This document shows, one piece after another, positions 9,211 through 17,244 of a stretch of DNA of 64,000 bases (positions are counted from its first letter, which is position 1; each line of letters begins with the position of its first letter). A program made the translations under genes and the position numbers. The notes below the pieces were generated by a model. It did not search any database and was not told the DNA's origin. It worked only from the letters and a program-made list of their open reading frames with translations. Source of the DNA: G965216695 sp965216695 (GTDB taxonomy: Bacteria; Pseudomonadota; Gammaproteobacteria; Pseudomonadales; Azotimanducaceae); the NCBI GenBank assembly GCA_965216695.1, contig OZ244212.1, positions 2,356,001 to 2,420,000 of the forward strand. The letters run 5' to 3'.

Positions 9211-9735
9211 ATGCACGTGAATGATTGCTTCCTACCGATAGACCGCATTCGACCAGCCGAAACACGCCGCCTGCGTCGCACCCTGATCGCGGTAGCGTTC
9301 GCTGTGTGCGCATCCCCACACGTGTCCGCGGACTACACGATACAAATCGGAGCGTTTCAGGAACCGAACCGCAGTTTCGTGCAGTCTGCGGGAACGTTGG
9401 GCGAAGTACGTTCTGCCCGGACCGGAGACGGCTACCTGCGCTATACCGTCGGAACCTTCAGCTCCGTGCGCGAAGCGCAAACCCTCCTTACGTCGCTGCA
9501 GTCCATGGGCTACGGAGATGCGTTTGTCCGTCCGATGAGTGCAGACAGCAGACCTCTTGGCGCCACGACTCGAGACAATGAGCAAGCCAACGTCGAAGTA
9601 AGTGTTGCAGGGAACTCAGACGACATGCTGCTTCGGAGTCTGTCGCCCGAGGAACGGGCCAAAGTTGTTTATCTGGACGGGGTATTGCACATAAAGGAAG
9701 GAGACGCGTTCACGCCATTGCACGAATATCGCTGA
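9211..9735 (+). CDS. SPOR-domain secreted protein
   Basis: The start is supported by GAGG four bases upstream of the ATG. This 174-residue protein has an N-terminal hydrophobic signal (LIAVAFAVCASPHVSA) directly followed by a SPOR-type domain. The domain runs from YTIQIGAFQEPN to LLTSLQSMGYGDAFVRP, about residues 42-110. SPOR domains bind denuded glycan strands of septal peptidoglycan. The C-terminal 60 residues match no family I know (LSPEERAKVVYLDGVLHI). It is convergent with the coiled-coil gene, with 6 bp between the stops. A role in division or envelope turnover is an inference from the domain. Confidence 0.78.
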   Translation: MHVNDCFLPIDRIRPAETRRLRRTLIAVAFAVCASPHVSADYTIQIGAFQEPNRSFVQSAGTLGEVRSARTGDGYLRYTVGTFSSVREAQTLLTSLQSMGYGDAFVRPMSADSRPLGATTRDNEQANVEVSVAGNSDDMLLRSLSPEERAKVVYLDGVLHIKEGDAFTPLHEYR

Positions 9736-9761
9736 TCCGAGTCACTCACGTTCGATCAGCG
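9730..9761. terminator. Inverted repeat spanning convergent gene ends
   Basis: Perfect 8-bp arms cgctgatc (9730-9737) and gatcagcg (9754-9761) cover the last codons of the SPOR gene and of the oppositely oriented coiled-coil gene. The loop is 16 bases and there is no T-run. It is at best a weak bidirectional terminator. Confidence 0.3.
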
Positions 9762-11448
9762 TAACCGCCTGCCCGCGCCAGTCGTCCCGTTCTGCTCGTC
9801 CCTTGAACACGTCCATGTGATCATCGAGCCAGGCCATATCATCGTTGCTGAACGACGCGATCTGCTCCAAGCGATACACACCCAACGAATTGAGCAACGT
9901 CTGCAGCTTGACCCCAATTCCGTTGATTTGCGTGAGATCGTCCGCATGTGCAGGTCGCGCGATGTACAACCCCGGCGGAACCGCGTCGTCCGCCGGTGGT
10001 GTGTCGCCGGTTGAATGAGCCAGCGTCCGCACGGGCTCGGACGCCGGCGAAGGTGGGACCGGATCCGCGAGGGAATTCGTGTCTTCTTCCGGTCGGCGCT
10101 TAAACGCGAACGGCCCGAGTCGCCGAGGGCTCAGCTTCTCCCGCACGCGGCGCAGGCGGCCGGCAAGTCCGGTCGTTTCGGCTTCACCGACGGCAGCGTC
10201 ATCCGCGGCGGCTTCCGCATCGGGGTCACCGTGCATGGATGCGTCCGCTTCGGCTTCAGCCATGGGCTCGTCGCCATCATCCAGGGCCACGCCCCCAGCG
10301 TCAGATCCTGCCGCCGGCGGATTCCAGAACTGCATCGTAGTTTCGAGCCGACCCTCCTCGCTCCGAAGCTGCTGGCGCAGATCGACTATCACCATCTGCC
10401 GCTGTTCGAGCTTCTCGCGAAGTCCCCGATGCTCTCTTTCCGCCTCGGCGATGCGTTCCTTGAGAGACGAGACCTGGGCTTCCAGGGCCTCTGCGCGCGC
10501 GACCCCTTCCGATTGCGCGGACGCAAGCGCATTGGTGTAGCTCACTCGTTGCTCGTCCAGCAACTGAATCTGCTTTTCCGACTCCGCCCGCAGTCGGGCG
10601 AGTTCGCCGTTGCGGGCTTGTAGTTCCGCTCTAGCCGCGTGCAGCTCCGCGCGCACGGCCTCCAGCTCCGCGGAACTTTCGCCCGAAGTAGTACGGGCTC
10701 GTTCCGCCTCGGCCATCTGCTCGCGAAGTTGATCGCTCGCTTCGTCCAAAGCCTTTTCGCTGGCCGCGAGCCGCTCGGTAACCGCAGCCAGCTCCGCTGA
10801 TTGCGATTCCAGTTCGTCGGATTGTTCGTTAACCAGCTCACCGACGCGATGCAGTTCTTCTACCACGCGCTGATGCGTGGTTTCCCTGGAAGCCATTTGT
10901 TCGGAGTGTTCTTCGATCTGGCGACGCAGGTCGGCCACCTGCGCTTCCGTTTCCTCCAACGCGTGAATGCGCGTTTCGCGTTCGGCAACCGTCGCGCGCA
11001 ACACTTCGATCGTTTGCTTCGCGTCATCGGCTTCTGCGCGCGCCGATCGCACGGACAGGCTCAGTTCGTCATTGCGATCCGAAAGATCGACGTTGCTGGA
11101 TTGCAGCGTGCGAACTTTTTCCTCCAACCCATTGAGTGATTCGCGCTGCGAGCGAACCTGTTCATCGAGGTTCAGCGCGTTGAGAGACGCCTCGGCAACT
11201 TCTTCTTCGAGCTGACGGCGCTGTTTGGAGAGTCCGTACACCTCCGTGCCAAGTTCGCGAACCCGGCGTTCCCGCTCGTCGCCGTCCTGCTCACTCTTGC
11301 GCAGTTCGGTTTCCGTGAGCTCCAGTTGATGCACAAGGACCCGGCGCTGTCGTTCAGCACGACGTCGGGTGGCGTACCAGCCGATCAGCCCGCCGAGCAC
11401 CGCTGCTCCGGCAATGTGGGCAATCAGTTTGGTTACCAGGTAGATCAT
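9742..11448 (-). CDS. Membrane-anchored coiled-coil protein with C-terminal HhH domain
   Basis: The product is 568 residues. One N-terminal membrane helix (LIAHIAGAAVLGGLIGWYA) leads into about 350 residues of heptad-rich coiled coil, Glu/Arg/Ala/Leu-rich with almost no Pro or Gly. An acidic linker and a Pro-rich linker follow. The last about 70 residues form a helix-hairpin-helix-like domain (DDLTQINGIGVKLQTLLNSLG), the type often annotated as a predicted flap-endonuclease-like HhH. The ATG overlaps the stop of the BON-OmpA gene (ATGA, 11445-11448), so the two are coupled. Tying a long cytoplasmic rod to a peptidoglycan-binding partner suggests an envelope-spanning scaffold, but this is inference. 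Confidence 0.75.
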   Translation of the reverse strand: MIYLVTKLIAHIAGAAVLGGLIGWYATRRRAERQRRVLVHQLELTETELRKSEQDGDERERRVRELGTEVYGLSKQRRQLEEEVAEASLNALNLDEQVRSQRESLNGLEEKVRTLQSSNVDLSDRNDELSLSVRSARAEADDAKQTIEVLRATVAERETRIHALEETEAQVADLRRQIEEHSEQMASRETTHQRVVEELHRVGELVNEQSDELESQSAELAAVTERLAASEKALDEASDQLREQMAEAERARTTSGESSAELEAVRAELHAARAELQARNGELARLRAESEKQIQLLDEQRVSYTNALASAQSEGVARAEALEAQVSSLKERIAEAEREHRGLREKLEQRQMVIVDLRQQLRSEEGRLETTMQFWNPPAAGSDAGGVALDDGDEPMAEAEADASMHGDPDAEAAADDAAVGEAETTGLAGRLRRVREKLSPRRLGPFAFKRRPEEDTNSLADPVPPSPASEPVRTLAHSTGDTPPADDAVPPGLYIARPAHADDLTQINGIGVKLQTLLNSLGVYRLEQIASFSNDDMAWLDDHMDVFKGRAERDDWRGQAVTLIERE

Positions 11449-12470
11449 GTCTCCGTATCCAGCACCTTGAACTCCACGCGTCGGTTCTGTCGTTGGCCCG
11501 CACCCGTTATGTCATCAGCAATAGGTGCGCTCGAGCCATAACCCTGGGCAATCATCGCACTGCGCTTCACGCCCTGTTCCGTCAAATACTCAAGTACCGT
11601 GTTCGCCCGTGCGAGGCTGAGTCGACGGTTGTCGTCCGCATGACCCAGCCCGTCCGTATGCCCACCGATCTCTACCACATAGGGGCACGCGCGCAGAAGC
11701 CCCGATAGCTCGGCCAGTAACGGCATACTCGCCGTACGCAACGAATCGCTACCCGACACGAATTCGATCCGCCGTTCTCCCACGGTGGCATCGATCAACG
11801 TCTGGCATTCGCCCGCCGCGGGAACCGGCGCGCTCACATCCACCTGGGCCGACCCGCGCGCGACCTCACGAGCACGAACGTCGAGTTCATACCAAGACGC
11901 AAACGTTTCCGCGGTTCCACGAATCATGGCGCCCTTGCCCGTCAGCTGAAGCGTGCCCGATTGCAGCAACGACATTAGAGGTACGAGCTCTTCGAGGAGA
12001 TCCACTGGAATCCGCTCGCCTGTCGCGGTCGTTTCAACGACGTCCACGTCCACTTCGCCCTCGTGTACAGCGCGGATCGATTCGATCAGCGCAGCCTGGG
12101 AATCAAGACCGGACACAATGCCACTAACAACAATGGTGTTCCGCGCTTCAGTTCTCGTCAGCCGAAGGTTCTCCGGAATCTTCCGAGACTTTGGGACGGT
12201 CGCAACCTCTACGCTCACCCCGGTTACGCCGTTGATTTCGCGTACCGCGTCCCCTACCCACTCCCGATCGCGAGACTCCTCGACACTCCCGGACACGATG
12301 ACCTGCTGCCCGTCTACCGACACGTCCAGGTCACCCGATGCCGTCTGCACCAAAGCGCGGGCTGATGTACCAAGCTCCTCCTCTATGGCGGGAGCAACCA
12401 CCACCGCGGCGTGCCAGCCGATGGCGACAATCAGAGCCACTGTAAAAGCGATGATGAGGAAAGTGCGCAT
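11445..12470 (-). CDS. BON-domain and OmpA-domain membrane protein
   Basis: I take the ATG at 12470 because it lies directly before the membrane helix (TFLIIAFTVALIVAIGW). The product has 341 residues. After the anchor come two BON-like segments (VDGQQVIVSGSVEESRDREW and ARNTIVVSGIVSGLDSQAAL), then an OmpA/MotB-type peptidoglycan-binding domain (EIGGHTDGLGHADDNRRLSL ... RQNRRVEFKV). The order anchor-BON-OmpA is like that of the mycobacterial ArfA/OmpATb group. The OmpA domain should bind peptidoglycan through the conserved Asp and Arg. It is translationally coupled to the downstream coiled-coil protein, which points to a joint complex across the inner membrane and periplasm. Confidence 0.85.
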   Translation of the reverse strand: MRTFLIIAFTVALIVAIGWHAAVVVAPAIEEELGTSARALVQTASGDLDVSVDGQQVIVSGSVEESRDREWVGDAVREINGVTGVSVEVATVPKSRKIPENLRLTRTEARNTIVVSGIVSGLDSQAALIESIRAVHEGEVDVDVVETTATGERIPVDLLEELVPLMSLLQSGTLQLTGKGAMIRGTAETFASWYELDVRAREVARGSAQVDVSAPVPAAGECQTLIDATVGERRIEFVSGSDSLRTASMPLLAELSGLLRACPYVVEIGGHTDGLGHADDNRRLSLARANTVLEYLTEQGVKRSAMIAQGYGSSAPIADDITGAGQRQNRRVEFKVLDTET

Positions 12471-12574
12471 GAATTGCGAAAGGTGGACCGGAAGGCCGTC
12501 CAAGCCCCACCGATGCTGTGAAGGCGCAAATATACCAAGCTTCGACGACACCACCAATCGTGCATACTGGACGC

Positions 12575-13000
12575 ATGAATATTGCCGAGATGCTCCTCAG
12601 GCTGGGCTGTGCGCTGGTCGCATGGATTGTGCTCTTTACCTACGGTCTGTGGATGCTGATTCTGCGCCAGCTGGACTGCAGCGCCGACGGCGACTCAATG
12701 TGGCGCCTGATGCTGGGATTTGCACCGCTCGCTATACTATTCTCGTTTCTGCTCGGCAGCTCCCGACCGCTAACCAGCGTCCACGAGTTGCTGCGCTGGC
12801 TGCGTTACCCGCTGCTGATTCTGCTGGCGCTTTCGGCAGTGCCGATCGCCGAGACGTTCATGCATGCGACCATCAACGATAATCCTATCTGCGAACCCTC
12901 GCGGCGATGGCACACGTGGTGGGCCCCTGCGCAGTTCCTAACGATCGCGATCATCGGCGTGCGGGTATGGCGCGTTACTATGGGCAAGCGCTCCACGTGA
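12575..13000 (+). CDS. Small polytopic membrane protein of unknown function
   Basis: This 141-residue protein has four predicted membrane helices: LGCALVAWIVLFTYGLWML, LMLGFAPLAILFSFLLG, YPLLILLALSAVPIAE and FLTIAIIGVRVW. A loop with Cys and a Trp-rich segment (RRWHTWWAP) lies before the last helix. The ATG at 12575 is preferred over one at 12518 because it begins right before the first helix and has a GGA nearby. It is divergent from the BON-OmpA operon. I do not recognise a family. Confidence 0.6.
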   Translation: MNIAEMLLRLGCALVAWIVLFTYGLWMLILRQLDCSADGDSMWRLMLGFAPLAILFSFLLGSSRPLTSVHELLRWLRYPLLILLALSAVPIAETFMHATINDNPICEPSRRWHTWWAPAQFLTIAIIGVRVWRVTMGKRST

Positions 13001-13053
13001 TGGTATAAATCACGCCGTTTCCAAGACCACTCCCATTGCGTCTCGTATTATTG

Positions 13054-13066
13054 CCGCATGATGCGG
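13054..13066. promoter_or_regulatory. Short perfect inverted repeat upstream of mscL
   Basis: Arms ccgcat and atgcgg flank a single G, 138 bp upstream of mscL. It could be an operator half-site pair. Support is only the symmetry. Confidence 0.2.
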
Positions 13067-13140
13067 AGCAGGGAAACACGCCCGTAACCACATGATGCAA
13101 TCAATTCAACAACTCACTACGAAACACACAATAAGAACCG

Positions 13141-13163
13141 GAGTGCGATCAGAGCACTCATTT
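13141..13163 (+). terminator. Hairpin followed by T-run upstream of mscL
   Basis: Arms gagtgc (13141-13146) and gcactc (13154-13159) with a 7-base loop are followed by atttt. The shape fits a weak intrinsic terminator for the preceding membrane-protein gene, or an RNA hairpin in the mscL leader. Confidence 0.35.
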
Positions 13164-13203
13164 TCTAAGCCATTCATTTACTGAGAAAAAAGAGGGGTAA
13201 CAC

Positions 13204-13605
13204 ATGAGCATGATGTCAGAGTTCAAAGAATTCGCTATGCGCGGCAATGTCGTGGACATGGCGGTCGGGATCGTCATTGGCGGTGCGTTCGGCAAGATCG
13301 TGTCGTCGTTCGTGGCCGATGTGCTGATGCCACCGATCGGCCTCGCGATGGGTGGGGTAGACTTTTCCGACCTGGCCGTTACGCTGAAAGAAGCGGCGGA
13401 CGGCGCCGAAGCCGTGCTGTTGAAATACGGCGTCTTTATTCAGACCGTGATCGACTTCCTGATCATTGCGTTCGCAATATTTCTGGTGGTTAAAGCCATG
13501 AACTCCATGAAACAGGAAGAAGAAGCCGAGCCGGAGCCGGATCCCGAACCCAGCAACGAAGAGAAACTGCTGACGGAAATCCGCGACGCGCTGAAGGCCC
13601 GATAG
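13204..13605 (+). CDS. mscL: Large-conductance mechanosensitive channel MscL
   Basis: The product is 133 residues, the normal MscL length. It shows the N-terminal amphipathic helix (EFKEFAMRGNVVDMAVGIV), TM1 with the Gly-rich gate (VGIVIGGAFGKIVSSFVADV), the conserved turn VLMPPIGLAMGG, and TM2 (VIDFLIIAFAIFLVVKAMN). A charged C-terminal helix follows an acidic linker (EEEAEPEPDPEP). It opens on hypo-osmotic shock and releases small solutes. AGAGGGG lies just upstream of the ATG, a strong ribosome-binding site. Other osmotic or envelope-stress genes in the window (CmpX-like, Kbp-like, AqpZ) fit the same theme. Confidence 0.97.
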   Translation: MSMMSEFKEFAMRGNVVDMAVGIVIGGAFGKIVSSFVADVLMPPIGLAMGGVDFSDLAVTLKEAADGAEAVLLKYGVFIQTVIDFLIIAFAIFLVVKAMNSMKQEEEAEPEPDPEPSNEEKLLTEIRDALKAR

Positions 13606-13613
13606 AGGTCACC

Positions 13614-13639
13614 TCCCGCCGCGCCCTCGCGCGGCGGGA
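13614..13639. terminator. Bidirectional terminator between mscL and folE
   Basis: A perfect 11-bp stem, tcccgccgcgc (13614-13624) and gcgcggcggga (13629-13639), carries a cctc loop. It sits in the 36-bp gap between the convergent mscL and folE stops. No long T-run, but the very stable GC stem in this place supports a shared terminator. Confidence 0.65.
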
Positions 13640-13641
13640 TC

Positions 13642-14211
13642 TCAACTGGCGAGCAGTTGCAGAAACTCCGCCCGGGTAGGTGCATTGTCGCGGAACGACC
13701 CGAGCAACACCGACGTTTTCATCAGCGAATTCTGCTTCTCGACGCCTCGCATTGCCATGCAAAGGTGGCGGGCTTCCACCACCACACCCACACCGCTTGC
13801 ACCCGTAACTTCCGCGATCGCCTCGGCGATCTGCTGCGTCAGATTTTCCTGAATCTGCAACCGCCGGGCAAACATCTCAACGATCCGCGCGACCTTCGAT
13901 AGCCCCAGCACCCGGCCGTTGGGCAGGTACCCGACGTGGCATTTGCCGATGAACGGCAACAGATGATGTTCGCACAACGAGTACAGCTCGATGTCTTTCA
14001 CGAGAATGATCTCGTCGATAGGCGACTCGAACAGCGCGTTGTTTACAACCGAATCCAGTTCTTGGTTGTATCCGCGAGTAAGGAACTGCATGGCCTTGGC
14101 GGCGCGCTTCGGCGTGTCGAGCAGCCCTTCACGATCGGGATCCTCGCCCAGTTCCAGCAACAGCTCTCTGTACGACGCAGCCGCGCGCTCCCAGCTATCC
14201 GGTTCACTCAT
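13642..14211 (-). CDS. folE: GTP cyclohydrolase I (FolE)
   Basis: The product has 189 residues from the ATG at 14211; the longer frame starts with TTG and adds residues with no family match. It converts GTP to 7,8-dihydroneopterin triphosphate, the first step of tetrahydrofolate and pterin synthesis, in the cytoplasm. The zinc ligands C80, H83 and C151 are present (SLCEHHLLPF and HLCMAMRGV), with the catalytic His next to H83. The substrate-binding stretch TPKRAAKA and the C-terminal TRAEFLQLL are also typical. It is convergent with mscL. The gene is single here, without other folate genes nearby. Confidence 0.96.
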   Translation of the reverse strand: MSEPDSWERAAASYRELLLELGEDPDREGLLDTPKRAAKAMQFLTRGYNQELDSVVNNALFESPIDEIILVKDIELYSLCEHHLLPFIGKCHVGYLPNGRVLGLSKVARIVEMFARRLQIQENLTQQIAEAIAEVTGASGVGVVVEARHLCMAMRGVEKQNSLMKTSVLLGSFRDNAPTRAEFLQLLAS

Positions 14212-14292
14212 CGGTTGGTTCGGTTCCTGCAGACAGACGGTATCGGAGAATACCAATATGCGTGCTGCGGCAAAACCGAAGCCGGAGCGCTG

Positions 14293-14565
14293 CTACCGCG
14301 CCATCGCGTTTTTGATCAGTCCAACGATTGCCAAGAGCACGCCACCCCCGACACCGGAGCTCGCGACCGTGCCGATGATCGACCCGACGTCCATACCTCC
14401 AGATCCTGCAGCCACGCCCAGCGCACCCAGAAGTGTCCCGCCGAGACCCCCTCCGACGATACCGGCCACCGAATTCCACAACGTGCCAAGACTGATCTTC
14501 TTGAACAGCGCGCCCGCAAGATTACCGCCGACTGCCCCGCTGAGCAGACTGATGATGAGTTCCAT
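14293..14565 (-). CDS. Small glycine-rich membrane protein
   Basis: The product is 90 residues. GGAGGT four bases before the ATG is a near-ideal ribosome-binding site, so this short gene is very likely real. The sequence is hydrophobic with repeated GxxxG patterns (GGGLGGTLLGALGVAAGSGG and GGGVLLAIVGLIK), suggesting two or three packed helices. It resembles small glycine-zipper proteins of the inner membrane, which have no firmly known role. It stands upstream of folE on the same strand and divergent from the DUF937 gene. Confidence 0.75.
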   Translation of the reverse strand: MELIISLLSGAVGGNLAGALFKKISLGTLWNSVAGIVGGGLGGTLLGALGVAAGSGGMDVGSIIGTVASSGVGGGVLLAIVGLIKNAMAR

Positions 14566-14793
14566 GTTGACCTCCGACTCGAACGACGGGTTTCAGCACC
14601 CGTACTGGTTATTGTTGGCATAGCGCCTTGCTGACATCGGGTTCCGATGCCTTTCCGAAAGAAACTAGCAGTAAATTCGTATCAGGACTGTAACGATCCG
14701 AGACGGGCGGTGGCAGATAAGGCTTGCCTTGCAAAGCCCGAATTGTTGGCGCATTGTGGCCGCGGCACATGAAGTACACGCTAGGAGGCATGC

Positions 14794-15345
14794 ATGAATA
14801 TTCTTGAAACGATCCTACAGGCCGGCGGTGGCGGCGTGGTCGATAGCCTGGGCAAACAACTGGGTATCGGCAAAACGGAAACCGGGGCCATTCTGGACAA
14901 CCTCATTCCGGCACTCACCCGCGGACTGAAGCAGAATACCGAACAGCCCGACGGCCTGGATTCACTGCTGGGCGCGCTGCGGTCCGGAAACCACGAACGC
15001 TACCTCGACGATCCGTCCGTGCTTTCCAACGAGGACTCGGTAGCGGACGGCAACGGAATTCTCGGACACATACTTGGTAACAAGGATGTGAGCCGCGAGC
15101 TGGCAAGAAGAACGTCCGGGAAAGTGGGCGTGAGCGACTCGATCATCAAGAAGATGCTGCCGATGGTCGGCGCGTTGGTGATGGGTGCAATGAGCAAACG
15201 TAACACTCAAGTGGGTCTGGGACGTGACTCCGCGGCACCGGCATCGGGTGGCGGCGATCTTCTGGCCGCATTCCTGGACGCGGACAAAGACGGCTCAATC
15301 CTCGACGACGTTCTGGGAATGGCGGGTAAGTTTCTCGGGCGTTGA
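14794..15345 (+). CDS. DUF937 (YidB-like) protein
   Basis: The product is 183 residues with AGGAGG six bases before the ATG. The N-terminal half has the DUF937 pattern (LGKQLGIGKTETGAILDNLI, then PALTRGLKQ). A central Asn/Asp/Gly segment contains GILGHILGNKD, and the C-terminus repeats a helical motif (DKDGSILDDVLGMAGKFLG). The protein appears soluble and has no signal peptide. DUF937 proteins are widespread and of unknown function. A perfect hairpin just after the stop ends the transcript. Confidence 0.88.
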   Translation: MNILETILQAGGGGVVDSLGKQLGIGKTETGAILDNLIPALTRGLKQNTEQPDGLDSLLGALRSGNHERYLDDPSVLSNEDSVADGNGILGHILGNKDVSRELARRTSGKVGVSDSIIKKMLPMVGALVMGAMSKRNTQVGLGRDSAAPASGGGDLLAAFLDADKDGSILDDVLGMAGKFLGR

Positions 15346-15359
15346 AGCCCCGCGATTGC

Positions 15360-15387
15360 ACCATCGGGGCGGATACGCCCCGATGGT
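15360..15387. terminator. Strong bidirectional hairpin after the DUF937 gene
   Basis: A perfect 12-bp stem, accatcggggcg (15360-15371) and cgccccgatggt (15376-15387), has a gata loop. It lies between the convergent DUF937 and Kbp-like genes. Confidence 0.7.
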
Positions 15388-15430
15388 ATACGGTTGGTCC
15401 GACGTCTTTCCGCGCTGAGCGAAAACCCCT

Positions 15431-15889
15431 TCAGTCCAGTGCGGGTATCCGGATCTTCTGGCCAGGGTAGATCTTGTCCGGATCCTCGATCACTTCGCGG
15501 TTGGCTTCGAAGATTTCCGGATACTTCATCGCATTGCCGTAGAACTCCTTGGCAATACCCGACAGCGTATCGCCCGGTTGAATCGTGTAGTACTGAATCT
15601 GTTCGGCCTGCGCAACGTCCACCGCTTTCGTGTCGACTTCCACGTCGTCAGCATTCACCTTGACCACGCCTTCGACGTTGCCTGCCATCAACACGGCCTT
15701 CTCCTTGGCCGCCAGACTCTCGGCCACGCCGCTCAACGTCACCACACCGTCGTCGAATTTGACGTCGATCGGCTTCACCCCCGGGTTATTTGCCTCGATG
15801 TGTTGGAGTATATTCATCGCGGCTTCAGCATCTGACGTGAACAGCTTCTTGCCAATGTCTTTTGCAAAGTCAAAAAGAGATCCCAGCAT
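15431..15889 (-). CDS. kbp: BON-LysM protein, Kbp/YgaU-like
   Basis: The product is 152 residues, close to the 149 of E. coli Kbp (YgaU). The N-terminal BON domain spans about residues 25-90 (VKFDDGVVTLSGVAESLAAK, then KVNADDV). The C-terminal LysM domain spans about residues 98-150 (YYTIQPGDTLSGIAKEFYGN, then DKIYPGQKIRIP). There is no signal peptide. The E. coli protein is a cytoplasmic potassium sensor needed in osmotic stress. Overall similarity and domain order support orthology, though the K+-binding role here is inferred. Confidence 0.88.
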   Translation of the reverse strand: MLGSLFDFAKDIGKKLFTSDAEAAMNILQHIEANNPGVKPIDVKFDDGVVTLSGVAESLAAKEKAVLMAGNVEGVVKVNADDVEVDTKAVDVAQAEQIQYYTIQPGDTLSGIAKEFYGNAMKYPEIFEANREVIEDPDKIYPGQKIRIPALD

Positions 15890-15949
15890 TGTGTTGTCCT
15901 CAACTCGTCACCGGTTTTAGAGAGCGCGTACTCTACCACACGACTCAAT

Positions 15950-16579
15950 ATGCACGTCATGCCAATGCACCCCGGGGAACACGCCTGCAAAGCCTGCGAT
16001 TGGCTGTTCAGAGTTCCGCCGCTACCGGAACATTCCGCTGCGCACTGTCCGCGCTGCGGGCATCGAGCCGCCGTGCATCGACCGCGGGCGATGGAACACG
16101 CACTGGCGTTGGCCGCATCAGCCCTCGTGTTTCTGATCTGCGCAACCGCCTATCCATTCCTTGGTTTCTCCACGAACGGGCAGCTTGCTTCGATGACACT
16201 GCTCGACAGTGCGGTGTCGTTGATCAATCGAGATGCGCTTGTGCTGGGTATCATCGTGTTCGTACTGATCTTCGCTGCGCCGCTGCTTCTGCTGATTCTT
16301 CTGACCCTCCTTCTCACGATCCTGCTGGCAGACATTCCGTTCCGCCACACGGCACTGCTGGCACGCGTCGTGCACGCGCTCGGCGCATGGAACATGGTGG
16401 AAGTCTTTCTTATCGGCGTACTTGTGAGTGCAGCCAAAATCTCGTCCATGGCTACCCTACACCTCGGCGTTGCGTTCTGGGCGTTCATCGGTTTCGTGCT
16501 GTGCACGCTCGCCAGTTTCGCCACGCTGGATCAGGTTTCGATGTGGTCTACCATCCGCACCCGGATCGAACGACCGTGA
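15950..16579 (+). CDS. pqiA: Paraquat-inducible protein A, N-terminal-half homologue
   Basis: The product is 209 residues. A zinc-ribbon-like pair (C13xxC16 and C33xxC36) precedes four hydrophobic helices. This is half the size of E. coli PqiA, which fuses two such units; here the second unit is a separate gene. PqiA is an inner-membrane component of the Pqi intermembrane lipid-transport pathway and works with the MCE protein PqiB. The start could be the ATG at 15950 or at 15959; neither has a strong ribosome-binding site. Its stop overlaps the next start (GTGA, 16576-16579). It is divergent from the Kbp-like gene. Confidence 0.88.
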   Translation: MHVMPMHPGEHACKACDWLFRVPPLPEHSAAHCPRCGHRAAVHRPRAMEHALALAASALVFLICATAYPFLGFSTNGQLASMTLLDSAVSLINRDALVLGIIVFVLIFAAPLLLLILLTLLLTILLADIPFRHTALLARVVHALGAWNMVEVFLIGVLVSAAKISSMATLHLGVAFWAFIGFVLCTLASFATLDQVSMWSTIRTRIERP

Positions 16580-17244
16580 CCGCTCCTGGATCATCGGCGC
16601 CGTTTCCGGAAGGAACCGCCGCAGCGGCCGGTCTCACGCGCTGCACACTGTGCGCTACGCTGGCCCCGACGGGGCAGTCAACATGTGAGGTCTGCGGGAG
16701 GAGCGTGCACATCCGCAAACCAGGTTCCATTCAGATCTCGCTGGCCCTTTTGATCACCGCCTGTATTCTGTATGTGCCAGCCAACGTGCTTCCGATCATG
16801 ACAACGACCGAATTCGGTTCGCCCAAAGCAAGCACTATCGTGGAAGGTGTGTGGCTGCTACTGTCTCACGGATCCTATCCTACGGCCCTGATCATCTTCA
16901 TCGCCTCCGTGTTCGTACCGATTGCCAAAATCGCGGCCCTGTTCTGGCTCAGCGCCGCCGTGCTCCGCGGTGACCGCTACAACGTACGTCAGAAGAATAG
17001 GCTCTTTCATGTAGTCGAGTTTGTTGGGCGGTGGTCCATGGTCGATGTGTTCGTCGTGGCGCTGCTTGTTGCCCTCGTGCAACTCGGCGGGGTACTCAGC
17101 GTTACGCCCGGCCCAGCGGCTCTGGCGTTCTGCGGCGTGGTGGTGTTCACGATTCTAGCCGCCGACCTGTTCGATCAGCGATTGCTCTGGGACGCCGCAG
17201 GACCCACGGCAACCGTCGCTAAGATGGACGCAGATCATGGATGA
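16576..17244 (+). CDS. pqiA: Paraquat-inducible protein A, C-terminal-half homologue
   Basis: The frame is open from 15862, but the only sensible start is the GTG at 16576, which overlaps the stop of the first pqiA gene. Upstream sequence in this frame overlaps pqiA-1 and makes no sense. The 222-residue product begins with a short Pro/Ala-rich leader, then CTLCATLAPTGQSTCEVCGR (zinc-ribbon-like) and four membrane helices starting at ISLALLITACILYVPANVLP. The PqiA hallmarks ANVLPIM and GxxRWSMVDVFVVALL are present. It overlaps pqiB by 8 bases. Together the two halves should make the inner-membrane PqiA unit. Confidence 0.87.
   Translation: MTAPGSSAPFPEGTAAAAGLTRCTLCATLAPTGQSTCEVCGRSVHIRKPGSIQISLALLITACILYVPANVLPIMTTTEFGSPKASTIVEGVWLLLSHGSYPTALIIFIASVFVPIAKIAALFWLSAAVLRGDRYNVRQKNRLFHVVEFVGRWSMVDVFVVALLVALVQLGGVLSVTPGPAALAFCGVVVFTILAADLFDQRLLWDAAGPTATVAKMDADHG

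Noticed and set aside
15862..16575. Upstream part of the long plus-strand frame ending at 17244
   Set aside because: It overlaps the first pqiA gene in another frame and has no family match; the GTG at 16576 is the real start.
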